Shown: piece after piece, positions 44,451 to 55,115 of the stretch
How positions within the stretch are numbered: position 1 is the stretch's first letter
Layout of the letters: every line of letters starts with the position of its first letter
NCBI GenBank assembly: GCA_973895155.1
Contig: OZ316896.1
Coordinates: 20,026,001 to 20,090,000 of the forward strand
Source of the DNA: Marsupella aquatica
Taxonomy: Eukaryota > Marchantiophyta
Direction: 5' to 3'
Length of the DNA stretch: 64,000 nucleotides
Notes under the pieces: generated by a model
Told to the model about the DNA's origin: nothing
The model's database searches: none
What the model saw: the letters and a program-made list of their open reading frames with translations, nothing else
Translations under genes and position numbers: made by a program

Positions 44451-46677
44451 TGTAGTCAAGTCACGTTCCAGTCGACGTCACAGGCTACATGATCGTGTAT
44501 TTTTCTTGCCTACACTGAGCTGGTTACTTGATTCAATCAGGGTCGAGTCTACATCTTCGCCCTATGCAAATATGAACATCAGGCCCACTGCAAGCCAATA
44601 GTCCGTGACACTGCAATTTGTACCTTTACTCAGGGAAAGTTGGGCGGGTATAGACGTATAGAATCTCCTTCAAAAGCAGAGATTCTCTATAGATCCTTCT
44701 TTATAGTTCTATAGAGGGGAAGATCCTTCCATAGGAGACAACTACTGCCAAACACAGCTGGCTACGCGTGAAAAATGCTTAGGATTCCAAGTATCAGTGG
44801 GTACATGTGGTTTAAGCATTTCTTGGGATTTACTGCACAATTTCTTCTCTCTCCAGTGAGTGAATTGCTGGATAGGCAGAATCATTTCTCAGAACGGTGT
44901 GGAAGTGACATGTTGTCTCGACTGTGGCACAAATGTCGGGAGAGAGTGTTATTTCAGAATAATTCTTCGCTTGACAACGAAGCGTCAATGTCTGTTCCTC
45001 AATCTCGTCGCGTGACATTGTACGGGCGGGATTTCCTCGTGTATACATCCTGGTCACTTGAATTGCAGACTTGCAAAAGAATTTCATCTACGCAAACAAC
45101 TCCTTCGATCCTCGAGTAAAGAGATCAGTGCCCACCACAACAGGCAAACTGTGACCAACCTCGAAGTTCGGACAAACTCGTGTGACAATATCAAGGGACT
45201 TCTACGGTACGACTGGTCAGACTTCAGATGGCCCTGACAATCCGACCACAAATCAGACAAGGCCGACGATGCACACGTCACTGGTTCGGGAATTCCTAAT
45301 TCAAAAGTATTTTCTCCGTGCAGCGAATTTTTCTTTGCCTCCGAGAATCCATTAAGTAAACATTGGAACGACAGAAACTTCACTTGTCCTTTAGTTTTCT
45401 ATTCGCGTTGGAGAATCCATTTTTAAAGAAACATTGCAACGACAAGTTCGCACTTGCTATATGACAAGTATGGATTACAGATTTTGATCGAGTTACTGTG
45501 CCTTGTGACTGTTCAACAACGCTGACAAGACTGATTCTAAAAGCCAAAAATGATGGAGAGGCATTAGAACACCACATAGTTTCCAGGTTTTGTCTACACT
45601 AAAGTATCGGATCGTCATCGAAACTATCAAATACTTTATGGGCAAAACTGTGACGGAGGGGATGTTTCGTAAGGAACAATGATTAAAGAAAACCACTCTC
45701 GGGAGCTTTCTCTTGCCTACAATACCCAAAGGTGCTCTAGTCTTTACATTTTATCTTTAGCACAGTCACTCTTTATGTTTCGGCCTCTATTGAAAAGGAC
45801 AGTAGCATGAAGGCTAGAGGAAGGGACAACCTTGAAAGACAGCAAGGCAATATCCCTCCGGAGAGATTACAGTCAAAACATGTACAGTGCATAGTCGGGG
45901 GTTGTTAGAAACATATAAGATCTAGGGTACTGGAGTCTGGAGATAGCAGCTGACACTGTGACACTTTTGTCAGTCGAGACAAACCGCCTCGAAAACTATG
46001 CCCTTATTATAGAGGTCATTTAAATTATGCTTGCTTTGCCTGCACACAACATTTCCCTACAGCCCGCAAACGATATTTTCTTTGAAGCACCATGGTGGCG
46101 GGCTGTTAACGAAGGCGATACAGTTTAATCGAGGAACAGAGGCTTCCGCATGAACGAGACTAGTGGCCATCTCAAACCGAACGCTTTTGACGATGGCTAA
46201 GTCGATACGATCGGAACGGCAAGACAGTCTAAGGTGTACTTACTCCACTTGGTGTGGGAAGCATAGAATAAAAGAGAGAAAGACTAAGATTTAACAATGA
46301 AAAACACCTGAATTTATTGTGGCATGAGAAGACCGCAGAACGTGCGAGACAACACAAAACATGAAATACCTGAATTTATTACCACGTGGACGCATCGGGA
46401 TAATTTATTAGTTAAGAATGACTTGCCAACGGCTTCCAGGCGCATGTTGGGTATATCAAAAACAGGATCTCCACAAATAATGGTCTTTCTCGAGTGCACT
46501 GTTACAGGACATTAAGACGACCCTTGAAAACCTTTCAGACATTCTTGACTGGGGCAATCTGCTTGATTACAGTCGACACTTTCATCGACTGAAGCGCAAA
46601 TGAATCAAGGAAGGCACGATCCTTTTTGGGGAAGAGAAGACACGTGCATCGCAAAGGAGCACCTGCTACAGCGATTG

Positions 46678-46724
46678 TTCTAAAGTAGCAGGCATCCTCC
46701 GTTCTAAAGTAGCACGCATCCTCG
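46678..46724. repeat. Tandem duplication, 24-bp unit
   Basis: Two adjacent copies of GTTCTAAAGTAGCA(G/C)GCATC followed by CTCC or CTCG. In the minus-strand frame 46535-46948 this duplicates the residues EDACYFRT. Confidence 0.9.
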
Positions 46725-49714
46725 ATGTGGGTGATTTCTCCATCCGCATCCACTGGAATAAAAGAAACAGCGATAGTGGAACAATCAATCCATAGCCTAC
46801 CCACAGCCCGTTGCGAAAGTGAACACACGTGCTTCATCAGAATCTGCACATGCAACCACACGCTAGGTCTCCAAATGATGAAAGTCTTTTGCAGTATTCC
46901 AACGTTGGATACTATGTCAGGTCGTCTCAAGTCAAATTGCGAAAGCATCGTTGAAGGAAATACGGGAACACATACACAACACGGCTAAAATCCAATTTTT
47001 GGCAGAGTTGGTTAGAAACCTCAATAATGTGGGTCAAAGTGCGACTGACTGAAAGGAAAGCAATCCGACCCATAATTCTCTCGAATTGAAGCTGTGCTCC
47101 CCTACTTGACATGCAGAGCAACAGAATTCATCCGATGGACAGTAGTATTCTAATCGGAGTCCACTACTTTCGGGATGCCTCGGAAAGAAACTTATCTCAG
47201 ACAGACAGATTTGCATGGAAGAGCTCACTCAGATTACATGTCCCATCCACGGGTACCTGTGAGAAGCACTGCTACATCTCAACACGGGAAAGGGAATGAA
47301 CTCGACTATTATGGGATAAGCTATGCAAGAATATAAGCAGTAACACAGATATATGTGACAGAGACTGAAAACTTTCTCCGGAAGTGGCATTGGCCACATT
47401 GTCCTTCTATAAAAGTCGACTCCATACCCACCTCATAGTTATCACCAATTACCACCACAGCAAAGAAGATTGCCATCAGAAGATCAAGTGAAATTCGCGC
47501 AGCATGGAAACGATGGCAGTCTGAGTCTTGATGTTAGTTCTGTCAGGATCAAATCGTCCCCAATATCCGTAGGGAGCAAGAGATGTACAGCACCATTACA
47601 CGCTAGTCCAATGAAACTGGTAGCATCCAAAGCTACAGATGCAAGCAACATTACAAAGCTCGTTAAATGAAACCGGTATCAATGGACACTACGCCCATGA
47701 ATGTAACGAAGCAAGAGGAGCAGCCAGTTGAGGTCAAGCCAGATTGACAACTGTTATCTGACGAAGTGCTCAGCAAGGACGACTGTAACGCAGATGTCTA
47801 CAACGAGACCGCAACAAAAGTGTGAGACACTGCGCTCAAATTGAATCAATTTTTCCCGAGAGATCCTAAGACACGACTAAGAACAGCACCCATCAGAGAC
47901 GAGTACTAACGATCTACGAGGTGACTTTACAGAGGCAGCCTTAGCTTACCTTTGAGCATCCACAGATCGATGGATACCGCAGGCAAATTAAACTTAGCTA
48001 AACTTTATGATCTAATAATGTATTAAAGGGAAAGACCTTCGACAAACATTGGAGGACCTTCGACAAACAATGGCGGCTAATCAAGATAAGACAATAGGCT
48101 GAGTAAGATATCATCGCGCAACCAGGGGGGCGGACCAGATCGTCCTGAAATCTTTCGTTCCAGGAGCCGACTGTCTGCACAGATCAACAGTTAACTGCCA
48201 TATGACCGGCACTGGACTCAGCTCAAGAAAGTCATTTTTCAGACGGCCATCTATAATCACGGCTATAATCAGGGCGGCAGAAGAAAGTGAGAAGAACCGT
48301 AGACAGATTACCATGGCCACGCCTCCATTGGACAGTACACACCAAGGCAGGCTGTCGACAGCGCAAATGGAGTACCAGATAACAGGTACCCCTACCTATC
48401 CCGTCCACCCAATACAATCAATTGGAAGACGGCAATTGACAAAAAGGGCGGTAGGAAACGATGAAAACTTACGTGGAATTGGGATGAACCAGCCACGCAC
48501 ACTGAACACATTACTCGACCTTACGGGCGTATCCTCATCATTGGCAGACGTAGACTGCCGACAAAACAAAACTAACTGCAGGGTGATGTAGGGATTCCGT
48601 GTATCTCATCTACTCATTATCATCACCTGTGAAGACTATAGTCGATATCCTCTGTGCGGCAAGAGCAGGAAAACCCGGAGAAGTTTGTACAGATCATGGC
48701 TCCAGGGTTTACAGTGCACCTATATCGTCAGACCGAAGTTTACAAGAGACCAACAGGGCCCCGTTTTATATGTGGAACTCAGAGCCTTAAAGAGTTATCA
48801 CCTTCGGATGTACCGCCTGGAAGCTTGCTGGCGTTCTTGTTACAGACAAAGTACCTCGAATTACTCGACTCCAAGCTCGGTGACGTTCTACATGAACAAC
48901 GGGAACCGTAAGAAACACATATCAAAGACCATTTGCAACTTAAACGTATATATGCAACTGATAACAGTATCGTGCCAAACTTCTGGGTTAGACAACGATA
49001 CGAGTATCCACAAGGACCAAGAAAAATTTATATACAGACCTTTGCGTGGAGTCGGCGCACGACAAACGATAGACACGAGCACTGAGGTGCAGAAGTCCAG
49101 CTTGGGAGGCAATCAAGCCATCGTTTCCTCCCGAATGATCACCAACGGCGGTAACAGCACGACATTAAGCTTCTACAAAAGCTCAAGCTCGTCAGCAATG
49201 TAGCCAGCCGCATTATAACCACGCCTATCCTAGTCGAGGTGCTCCCCTGGGTTTATGTCAGCCTCCAGAACGGTTCAAAATCTCTAATGTCCTGGTGGAA
49301 TGGACTAGCTTGCCTTGATAATGTGATGATGCGAATGCCCCGATCGAAGGATGGCAGGAGCATCTTGCTGGGCAGCACCGTTTCAGGTTGACAGAAACTT
49401 TCAAGGATACCAGCATCGACCCTCCACTAGGTCCATTCCACCGGGCCGGCTCTCCCTCGATTGTGATTACGAATTGGGATGCACGAGGTCAGGCATAACA
49501 AGACCGTGCAGACGTCCAGTCGGCCGTGCCGATACTACTTACTCTTCTGTGCAAACTTATCGAAGGGAGACGGGAGACAACTCAGATCGACATCGTTGAA
49601 TCCGGGGAACTCAACTGTCATTATACCTGCCTGAACCTCTTAGACAACTTTTGTTCCCCGCGCAAGGATAATACAGTACCAGACTGGTACCGCAGGAGCC
49701 GTCGTGGCGTTCAG

Positions 49715-49890
49715 GCCATGACCCTTGAGTGACCGTCGATAGAGCTGAGCAAAATCTACTGAGACCAAGATTGGAGGTCCCTTCACTTGTAACGGAGCGC
49801 CAGCCATGACCTTTGAGTGACCGTCGATAGGGCTGAGCATTATCTACCGAGACGAAGCACGGAGGGTCCATTCACTTGGAACGGAGCTGC
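49715..49890. repeat. Tandem duplication, 88-bp unit
   Basis: Copies at 49715-49802 and 49803-49890 share GCCATGACC-TTGAGTGACC, GTCGATAG-GCTGAGCA, ATCTAC-GAGAC and TTCACTTG-AACGGAGC. Divergence is about one base in eight. Confidence 0.88.
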
Positions 49891-51068
49891 ACCACGCCGC
49901 ACCTCAACCAAAACTTTAGTTGCTCCGTTCATCTCCAAAGCATACTCGAAAGTCAGCCTCCAGTAAGTTAGTCAGGGTGACATTCGTCAGACCGAAGGGA
50001 GTCTTATCCAAAAATGGAGTGCCCAAAGTGTCCGTCACAGCTATGGTGTGGCCTACACTTGCGCGTTCAGCGAGGGCAACTGCAGACAGTCACTACAGTA
50101 GATACGTTAGAAGTCATTGAAGTTCAAGATGGACCCCTTGCCATTCACCTCTTGCAAATCTTTGGGAGGGTTCGAGGAGAGCGGAAGCCTGGAGATACAG
50201 GAGAGCAAGAGAACTAGAAGCGTAAAAATCAGAATGAGGCATGTGGTAGTGGAATGAGAAATGCAGGTATAGAAGCATGCACAAGCAAAACAAAGTGGTC
50301 TTCCAATCATCAAGGACCTTCCAACAACATCGATAGAAGCGGCGTCAGGCAACTCAATTGAACTCCGATTGTCTGACATTAATTCATGGTAACTGTTGAT
50401 CAAACGGGAGAACTATCGACGGTCGTTTAGCACCGTACAAGATCGCTTGCTCACAAGCAAGTACTTTACAGGCGGACATTCGGTATGCAGCGGGAAGCCA
50501 ACACGAATTATCCAAGCCAAGCTTGTCTATCTATACGAGCTTGGCTTTGACATACCCCGTCGCTGGTTGGTGTCACCCAGACCTAGTTACGACGGACCCG
50601 TGTTGGCCGTCTGATCTTCTTAATGAGTAAAACATGCATCTCAAACCCTGCGAATGTACAGATCGATCGGTGGAGCAAAAAATGCCCGATAAATGGTCTA
50701 CATCTGAACTAGCTATTGCTATATTTCTCTCAAAGATATAGTGCACATATTTACAGAATCTTCAGTGTAGTGGGATGTTGCTGTCCCCGCCGAGATTTAC
50801 GAGATGTTGATCAAGCGAGCTCCACTTATGCAGCAACCCAAGAGGTGGCTGTGAGCTCACATCCGGATATCTCCATCGTTCGCGCTGTTGGTAACATCCC
50901 AGAGTCATCGCCGAGTGGGCATGGCGATGTGAACTATGTACAACCCCATATGGCGAATTGGAATTGTTGGAATGGCGGGTGCTTATCCACACTGACCCAC
51001 CTTAGCTATGTGTGATGGTCGCAGCTAAGGTGGCTTGAGAAGAGGTTAGATCATTCCGTCTTCCTCCG

Positions 51069-52646
51069 TTACAAACTGTAAGAAGACCGCCACGAATGGG
51101 TAGGCGAGTCCACCGGGTGCGCAGAGGGTCCTTGAAATGGAACAGTTTGTGCATCTGGACTCAAGACACCCATATTCAGATCGAGCTCCATGCTATCATA
51201 GACATTGTCCGAGTGCCCTCCCATCAATGGTGTCGCAGGGCCCCGCAGAGGGCTACCTACAAGGGTCACGTTCTGAACTGGTACTGAAACGAAGGAGGCC
51301 ATATCCGGACCTTTCGTTTGCTCCACGCGTGAGTACATGCTTGGTGACTTCGTCAAACACCTCTGCTTGCAAGCGACATTAATCAAGCTCTCGTTCTCAG
51401 AGATTTGACGTGAATATGCAGCCTTCATCGAGGCTGCCCTTTGGAGGGACGGCTTTGACCTCGTGCGGGTCGTGGGATCCGGATGGGGAGACATTTGTAA
51501 AGGGGAGGAAGGGGAAGAGGGGATGGTAAAATTCGTTCTTGCCTTCGCTCCACGCAGCTTGCGGGCGGCTGCATCGTAGGCTCGGGCAGCATCTTCTGGA
51601 GTGTCGAAAGTTCCAAGCCAATGACGACACCGACCTATTCGGTCTCGGATCTCAGCTGACCATCGTCCCCACGGCCTTTTCCTCACTCCTCTGAACACCC
51701 TGCCACTACTTCCTGCTGCATCGTTGGTGCTTGCCCTCGACTCGGAGTTGTTGTTGTTTGCAGTTAGAGGCACATCCGTTGCAGCACCTCGGGGTTTGGT
51801 CTCCGTACTCTCCACCACAGGACTACCTCGTTCAAGATGCATCGGTGCCATTCGCTGCGAAGTTTTGTCATTCCAGTGGACCTCTTGCAGGTGAAATCCA
51901 GGATGCGGACTGATCTGGTTGAGTGTAGCCTCGTAACTAGACTTCTGACCTAATGTTTGATCCGAACCCAATTGACCAAATTCACCCGATAGCAATAAGC
52001 TCGCAAGGTCTGGCAAATAAGGCAAATTGCTGCTGCTGTTGCCCTTAGTCGCTGGTGGAACATAAGAATCAAGGTTACTGCCGCTATTGCCCTTAGTCGC
52101 AGGTGGCCCAAGAGAATTGGTACTCAAGTGCCCAGAACTCGGATTAAACCTTGAGTTGAGGCGCTCCCTAGGGTTCCTTCCATATAAAACGCTACACCCA
52201 ACAACTGCTCCGATACCTATCGAGTCCAGATCCACTTCCTGCGAGGATAATCCTGAATCCTTTCCATCTCCCGTCAATAAGAAGGGAGGAAGATTGGACA
52301 TGGAATGATCAGGGAACTTCTGCTGATGCCTCTCCACCCTAATTCCAGTACCTCTGTCAGCACCCATGCCATCTATGGACCTCCAGTAAGAGTCCTCGTC
52401 GAGACCCTGCATTCCAGAATCTCTGCGTAAATCTTCGGAAGAAGAGCCCATGCGGGGATTTCTTCCAAGAAAAGCCGTGGTCGCGGAGCAGACCGAGCAG
52501 AGGGATTGCGGAGTACAGTCCAAACAACGGGACGATGCCTTCCGTCTAAGATCTGTCTCCGAGATCTCCTGCTTAGCAGATAATTCAGATCTAAACATAG
52601 GTCTTGTTTTGTAGCTATCGTTCAGGAGTACATCGTGCAAAGCCAT
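51069..52646 (-). CDS. AP2/ERF-domain transcription factor (ERF subfamily)
   Basis: This intronless gene encodes 525 aa from ATG 52646. The frame is open for another 78 codons upstream but contains no ATG, so 52646 is preferred. The single AP2 domain spans about residues 317-373 ([13 protein letters not shown]...GAKARTNF). It has [16 protein letters not shown] and [14 protein letters not shown]; the Ala and Asp in AEIRD place it in the ERF rather than the DREB subfamily, predicting binding to GCC-type boxes in the nucleus. An N-terminal cluster C41-x2-C44-x5-C50-x2-C53 ([14 protein letters not shown]) looks like a small metal-binding site. Residues 179-208 hold a duplicated [11 protein letters not shown] module. 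LDLNM (488-492) resembles but does not match an EAR repression motif. An asparagine run (297-300) and Ser/Pro-rich tails surround the domain. The ERF group cannot be fixed without a tree. Confidence 0.95.
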   Translation of the reverse strand: MALHDVLLNDSYKTRPMFRSELSAKQEISETDLRRKASSRCLDCTPQSLCSVCSATTAFLGRNPRMGSSSEDLRRDSGMQGLDEDSYWRSIDGMGADRGTGIRVERHQQKFPDHSMSNLPPFLLTGDGKDSGLSSQEVDLDSIGIGAVVGCSVLYGRNPRERLNSRFNPSSGHLSTNSLGPPATKGNSGSNLDSYVPPATKGNSSSNLPYLPDLASLLLSGEFGQLGSDQTLGQKSSYEATLNQISPHPGFHLQEVHWNDKTSQRMAPMHLERGSPVVESTETKPRGAATDVPLTANNNNSESRASTNDAAGSSGRVFRGVRKRPWGRWSAEIRDRIGRCRHWLGTFDTPEDAARAYDAAARKLRGAKARTNFTIPSSPSSPLQMSPHPDPTTRTRSKPSLQRAASMKAAYSRQISENESLINVACKQRCLTKSPSMYSRVEQTKGPDMASFVSVPVQNVTLVGSPLRGPATPLMGGHSDNVYDSMELDLNMGVLSPDAQTVPFQGPSAHPVDSPTHSWRSSYSL

Positions 52647-53480
52647 GGAAGGACTGCACCTATTCGGAGGGAAGGTGGAGGATAGAACTTGCCGACCATA
52701 TGTCAGCACCGCCGTGAGAGTGTCAAAATCCCTCCGAGAAAGAGCTGGGCGGGATCGACTGTAGGGATCACATGTGAATCCGTATCGAAGAGAAAATATT
52801 GGAAAGTCCAGCAAATGTTTCGAAGAATGGAAAAAATAGACAAACAGATTATGTTCGAAGACCCTGTACACATACCACACCCAACCTGATATCTATCTAG
52901 AGGTGGACGAAGGCTTTGATGAACATGATCGAGTAGGAGTTGCAAGCGAGGGAGAGGGTAGTAGAGACCGAAACTTGTGGAACAGTACTCCGCTAGGGAA
53001 GAATTGCGGGGTCCGTAGCTAGGACCTTTGCACATCCGAGCGAGACGACGAGACGAAAGATGGCGAGTACTAGACGAGGTGAAGCTGAGATGCTATAAGA
53101 AGACAGGCAGCAAAACCTACAGTTGCAACCTGACAACTAGAGAGGCTGTAGGCCAGTACTCTACGACCAATTTACGGTTCAAGCCTTTTCGTAGCCTAAC
53201 TCCTAGCTAGGCTCTGAGCCTCTGGGACTGCGAACGAGAGCAGGTACTGTACATGAGACATTCGAAATTCAATTTCGAAAGGAGTCCATCAGAAACCAGG
53301 CCTGACCCTGGATCACGCTAAAAGTGTTTAGTCACACCGAGTCACTGACTGTAACTCGCGCAGCAGCCGAGCAAGCGTAGATTTCCCCATTCCAGGTACT
53401 CCAGAGCCCATGTACACTACGCAATATATCCACATTAAACTAATCTCACAAGATCATCCGAAGTGACCAAAGCAGCCGAC
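52647..53480. promoter_or_regulatory. Upstream region of the ERF gene
   Basis: This mixed-composition sequence precedes the ERF start on the minus strand. The ERF reading frame remains open to 52880 through a GTG codon but lacks an ATG. Short upstream frames exist (for example 53035-52703 minus). A spliced leader cannot be excluded. No motif is claimed. Confidence 0.35.
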
Positions 53481-53499
53481 ATCTGGTAGGAGGCAAACT

Positions 53500-54220
53500 C
53501 AGCCAGTCTCCACGCCACTGTCACTGTCCATCTCCTTCTCTCCCCCTCGTGCCGTCATCATAATTATTCTGCTTCTCCGCCCACAGTCGCTCTATCATTC
53601 TCCCTCACGTATGTAGACCAGACCAGCAGACCAGACCAGACTAGAGAAGAGAGCCATGGCATCCACTCCATCTCGCTCAGCTCTGCGCTCGGTAAGCCAC
53701 TGACTCACTGAGTGAGCCTCCCTCTGATTCTAAATCAATCCTTCTCCAGTCTCCGCCATGTCTCGGTCATATCCTGTGAAGACGAATGGGCACTTCAATT
53801 TTACTTGAGCGGCTCAAGAGTTTGGCATTTTCGATACTTATTGGAGACTGCTGACTGCCCACTTCACTTCAGCCGCCACGGCCCCCAAAGCCAGGACGGA
53901 AGCTCTTAATGTCGGAGGAGACAAGCAGGCCTCGCCATCCGGATCCGGGCCTGGCCTGGCGAAGATAGTTCTGCGCTAAACCCGCCGGGGTCTCAGAATA
54001 GTGGCAGCAGGCTCCGACCCGCTAACTTTGCGAGGCAGCCTCCAGATTCTGCTCCGCCTCGGCCAATCTCGGGACTCCGGAGCTGCGCTTCGCCGCTTTC
54101 TGTTCTAATTTGGCCTTCCCCTACCTTTAGCCGATAATCGGCAGCGGCGCAGTCTTTACTTCTCCCTACAGTGTCGCCCCTTGCGACAGTACTGTAAGTC
54201 TGTAACGGACCTTATCATAT
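53500..54220 (+). other. GC-rich segment with possible broken first exon
   Basis: This is the most GC-rich part of the right third and it stops abruptly near 54220, where AT-rich repeat DNA begins. An ATG at 53656 reads MASTPSRSALRS and is followed at once by GTAAGC, a good donor. An acceptor TTCAG at 53868-53872 opens onto frames of 30-70 codons (for example a stretch with PPGSQNSGSRLRPANF), none recognisable. It may be a CpG-rich promoter plus first exon of a gene truncated by repeat insertion, or a non-coding island. Confidence 0.3.
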
Positions 54221-54575
54221 CAGCGGTATGCATATACGTATTCTGGAGTAATATGTAGACGACTTCGCAAGTTAGTTTTTATTTTTTAAGGTTTTCCTCT
54301 AATTCAAATGTTACTAGGACTATTCTTTATTCAAATTTTCTGGATTAATTTTAATCATTAGGTTTCCCTGGATTTAAGGAGAGCCATCAGATGTTAATTG
54401 ACCCTGGGCGCTACAGTTGCCAATCTATTGCTCAAATAGAACATGGTCTAAAGTTAGGATAAGGGTCTATGGTTTAGACTGAAATCTATAGACTTTGACT
54501 AGGGGCACAGTTAGGCTTGGAGGTGAACAAACAAGCATGTACTCACCCTCTATTTTTAAGCAAAGCTCAAGCACT

Positions 54576-54625
54576 TAGCTGGTTAGGTTAGTATATATTA
54601 TAGCTGGTTAGGTTAGTATATATTA
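54576..54625. repeat. Perfect 25-bp tandem duplication
   Basis: Two adjacent identical copies begin TAGCTGGTTAGGTTAGTATA and end TATTA. Confidence 0.92.
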
Positions 54626-54956
54626 TAGTTCTCTCTCTAAGCTACTAAACATGACCTACTCCATAGAGCAAAAACCATAGGTCAAAAGTTCTTTGAGAAA
54701 AGCAAATTTTGTATTAATATTCTGCATAGGAAAGGCTCTCACTTTTCAACCCTTAGTATAGAAATTCCGCCAAATCATACCTAAAAAATTTTGGCCAATC
54801 GGGTCATAAAACTCTGGGGAAATTTGGGCCAAAAGTGGCAATGAAGGATTCTGGCCAAGGTGAGATTTGGCGAAATTTCATGGCTTCACAAATGCTGTAC
54901 TGTAGTATTTTGATGGTATGAGCCGATATATGACAGGATATAAGATAAGATATGAT

Positions 54957-55115
54957 AGTCTGGTCCAGTGTCATCTGGTCTATGATACAGTGTGTAAATT
55001 ATGCGTGTAAGACTCTGGTCTAGGATACAGTGTGTAAATTATGTATGTAAGACTCTGGTCTGATAGACGCTCCCAGTGTCATCTAGTCTGGGATACAGTG
55101 TGTAAACTAAGTATG
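54957..55115. repeat. Three imperfect copies of a 50-70-bp unit
   Basis: Units share TCTGGTCTA or TCTAGTCTG, GATACAGTGTGTAAA, TTATG or CTAAG, and TGTAAGACTCTGG in the first two. The third follows an extra GTGTCATCTAGTCTGG that also opens the first unit. Confidence 0.8.

Larger units (their letters stand above)
44451..51068. other. Gene-poor region with many short open frames
   Basis: The DNA here is mixed in composition, unlike the AT-rich spacers, and many short frames occur on both strands. Examples are 44775-45119 plus (114 aa), 46535-46948 minus (137 aa, with a duplicated EDACYFRT), 47470-47670 plus and 48202-48591 plus. None is recognised. Interrupted protein-like stretches, such as the frame around 47680-47900 broken by several stops, suggest old decayed coding DNA but this is a weak impression. 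Confidence 0.4.

Noticed and set aside
46535-46948. 137-codon minus-strand frame with the duplicated EDACYFRT segment
   Set aside because: The duplication is a DNA-level 24-bp repeat and the rest has no known motif. The frame opens without convincing start context.
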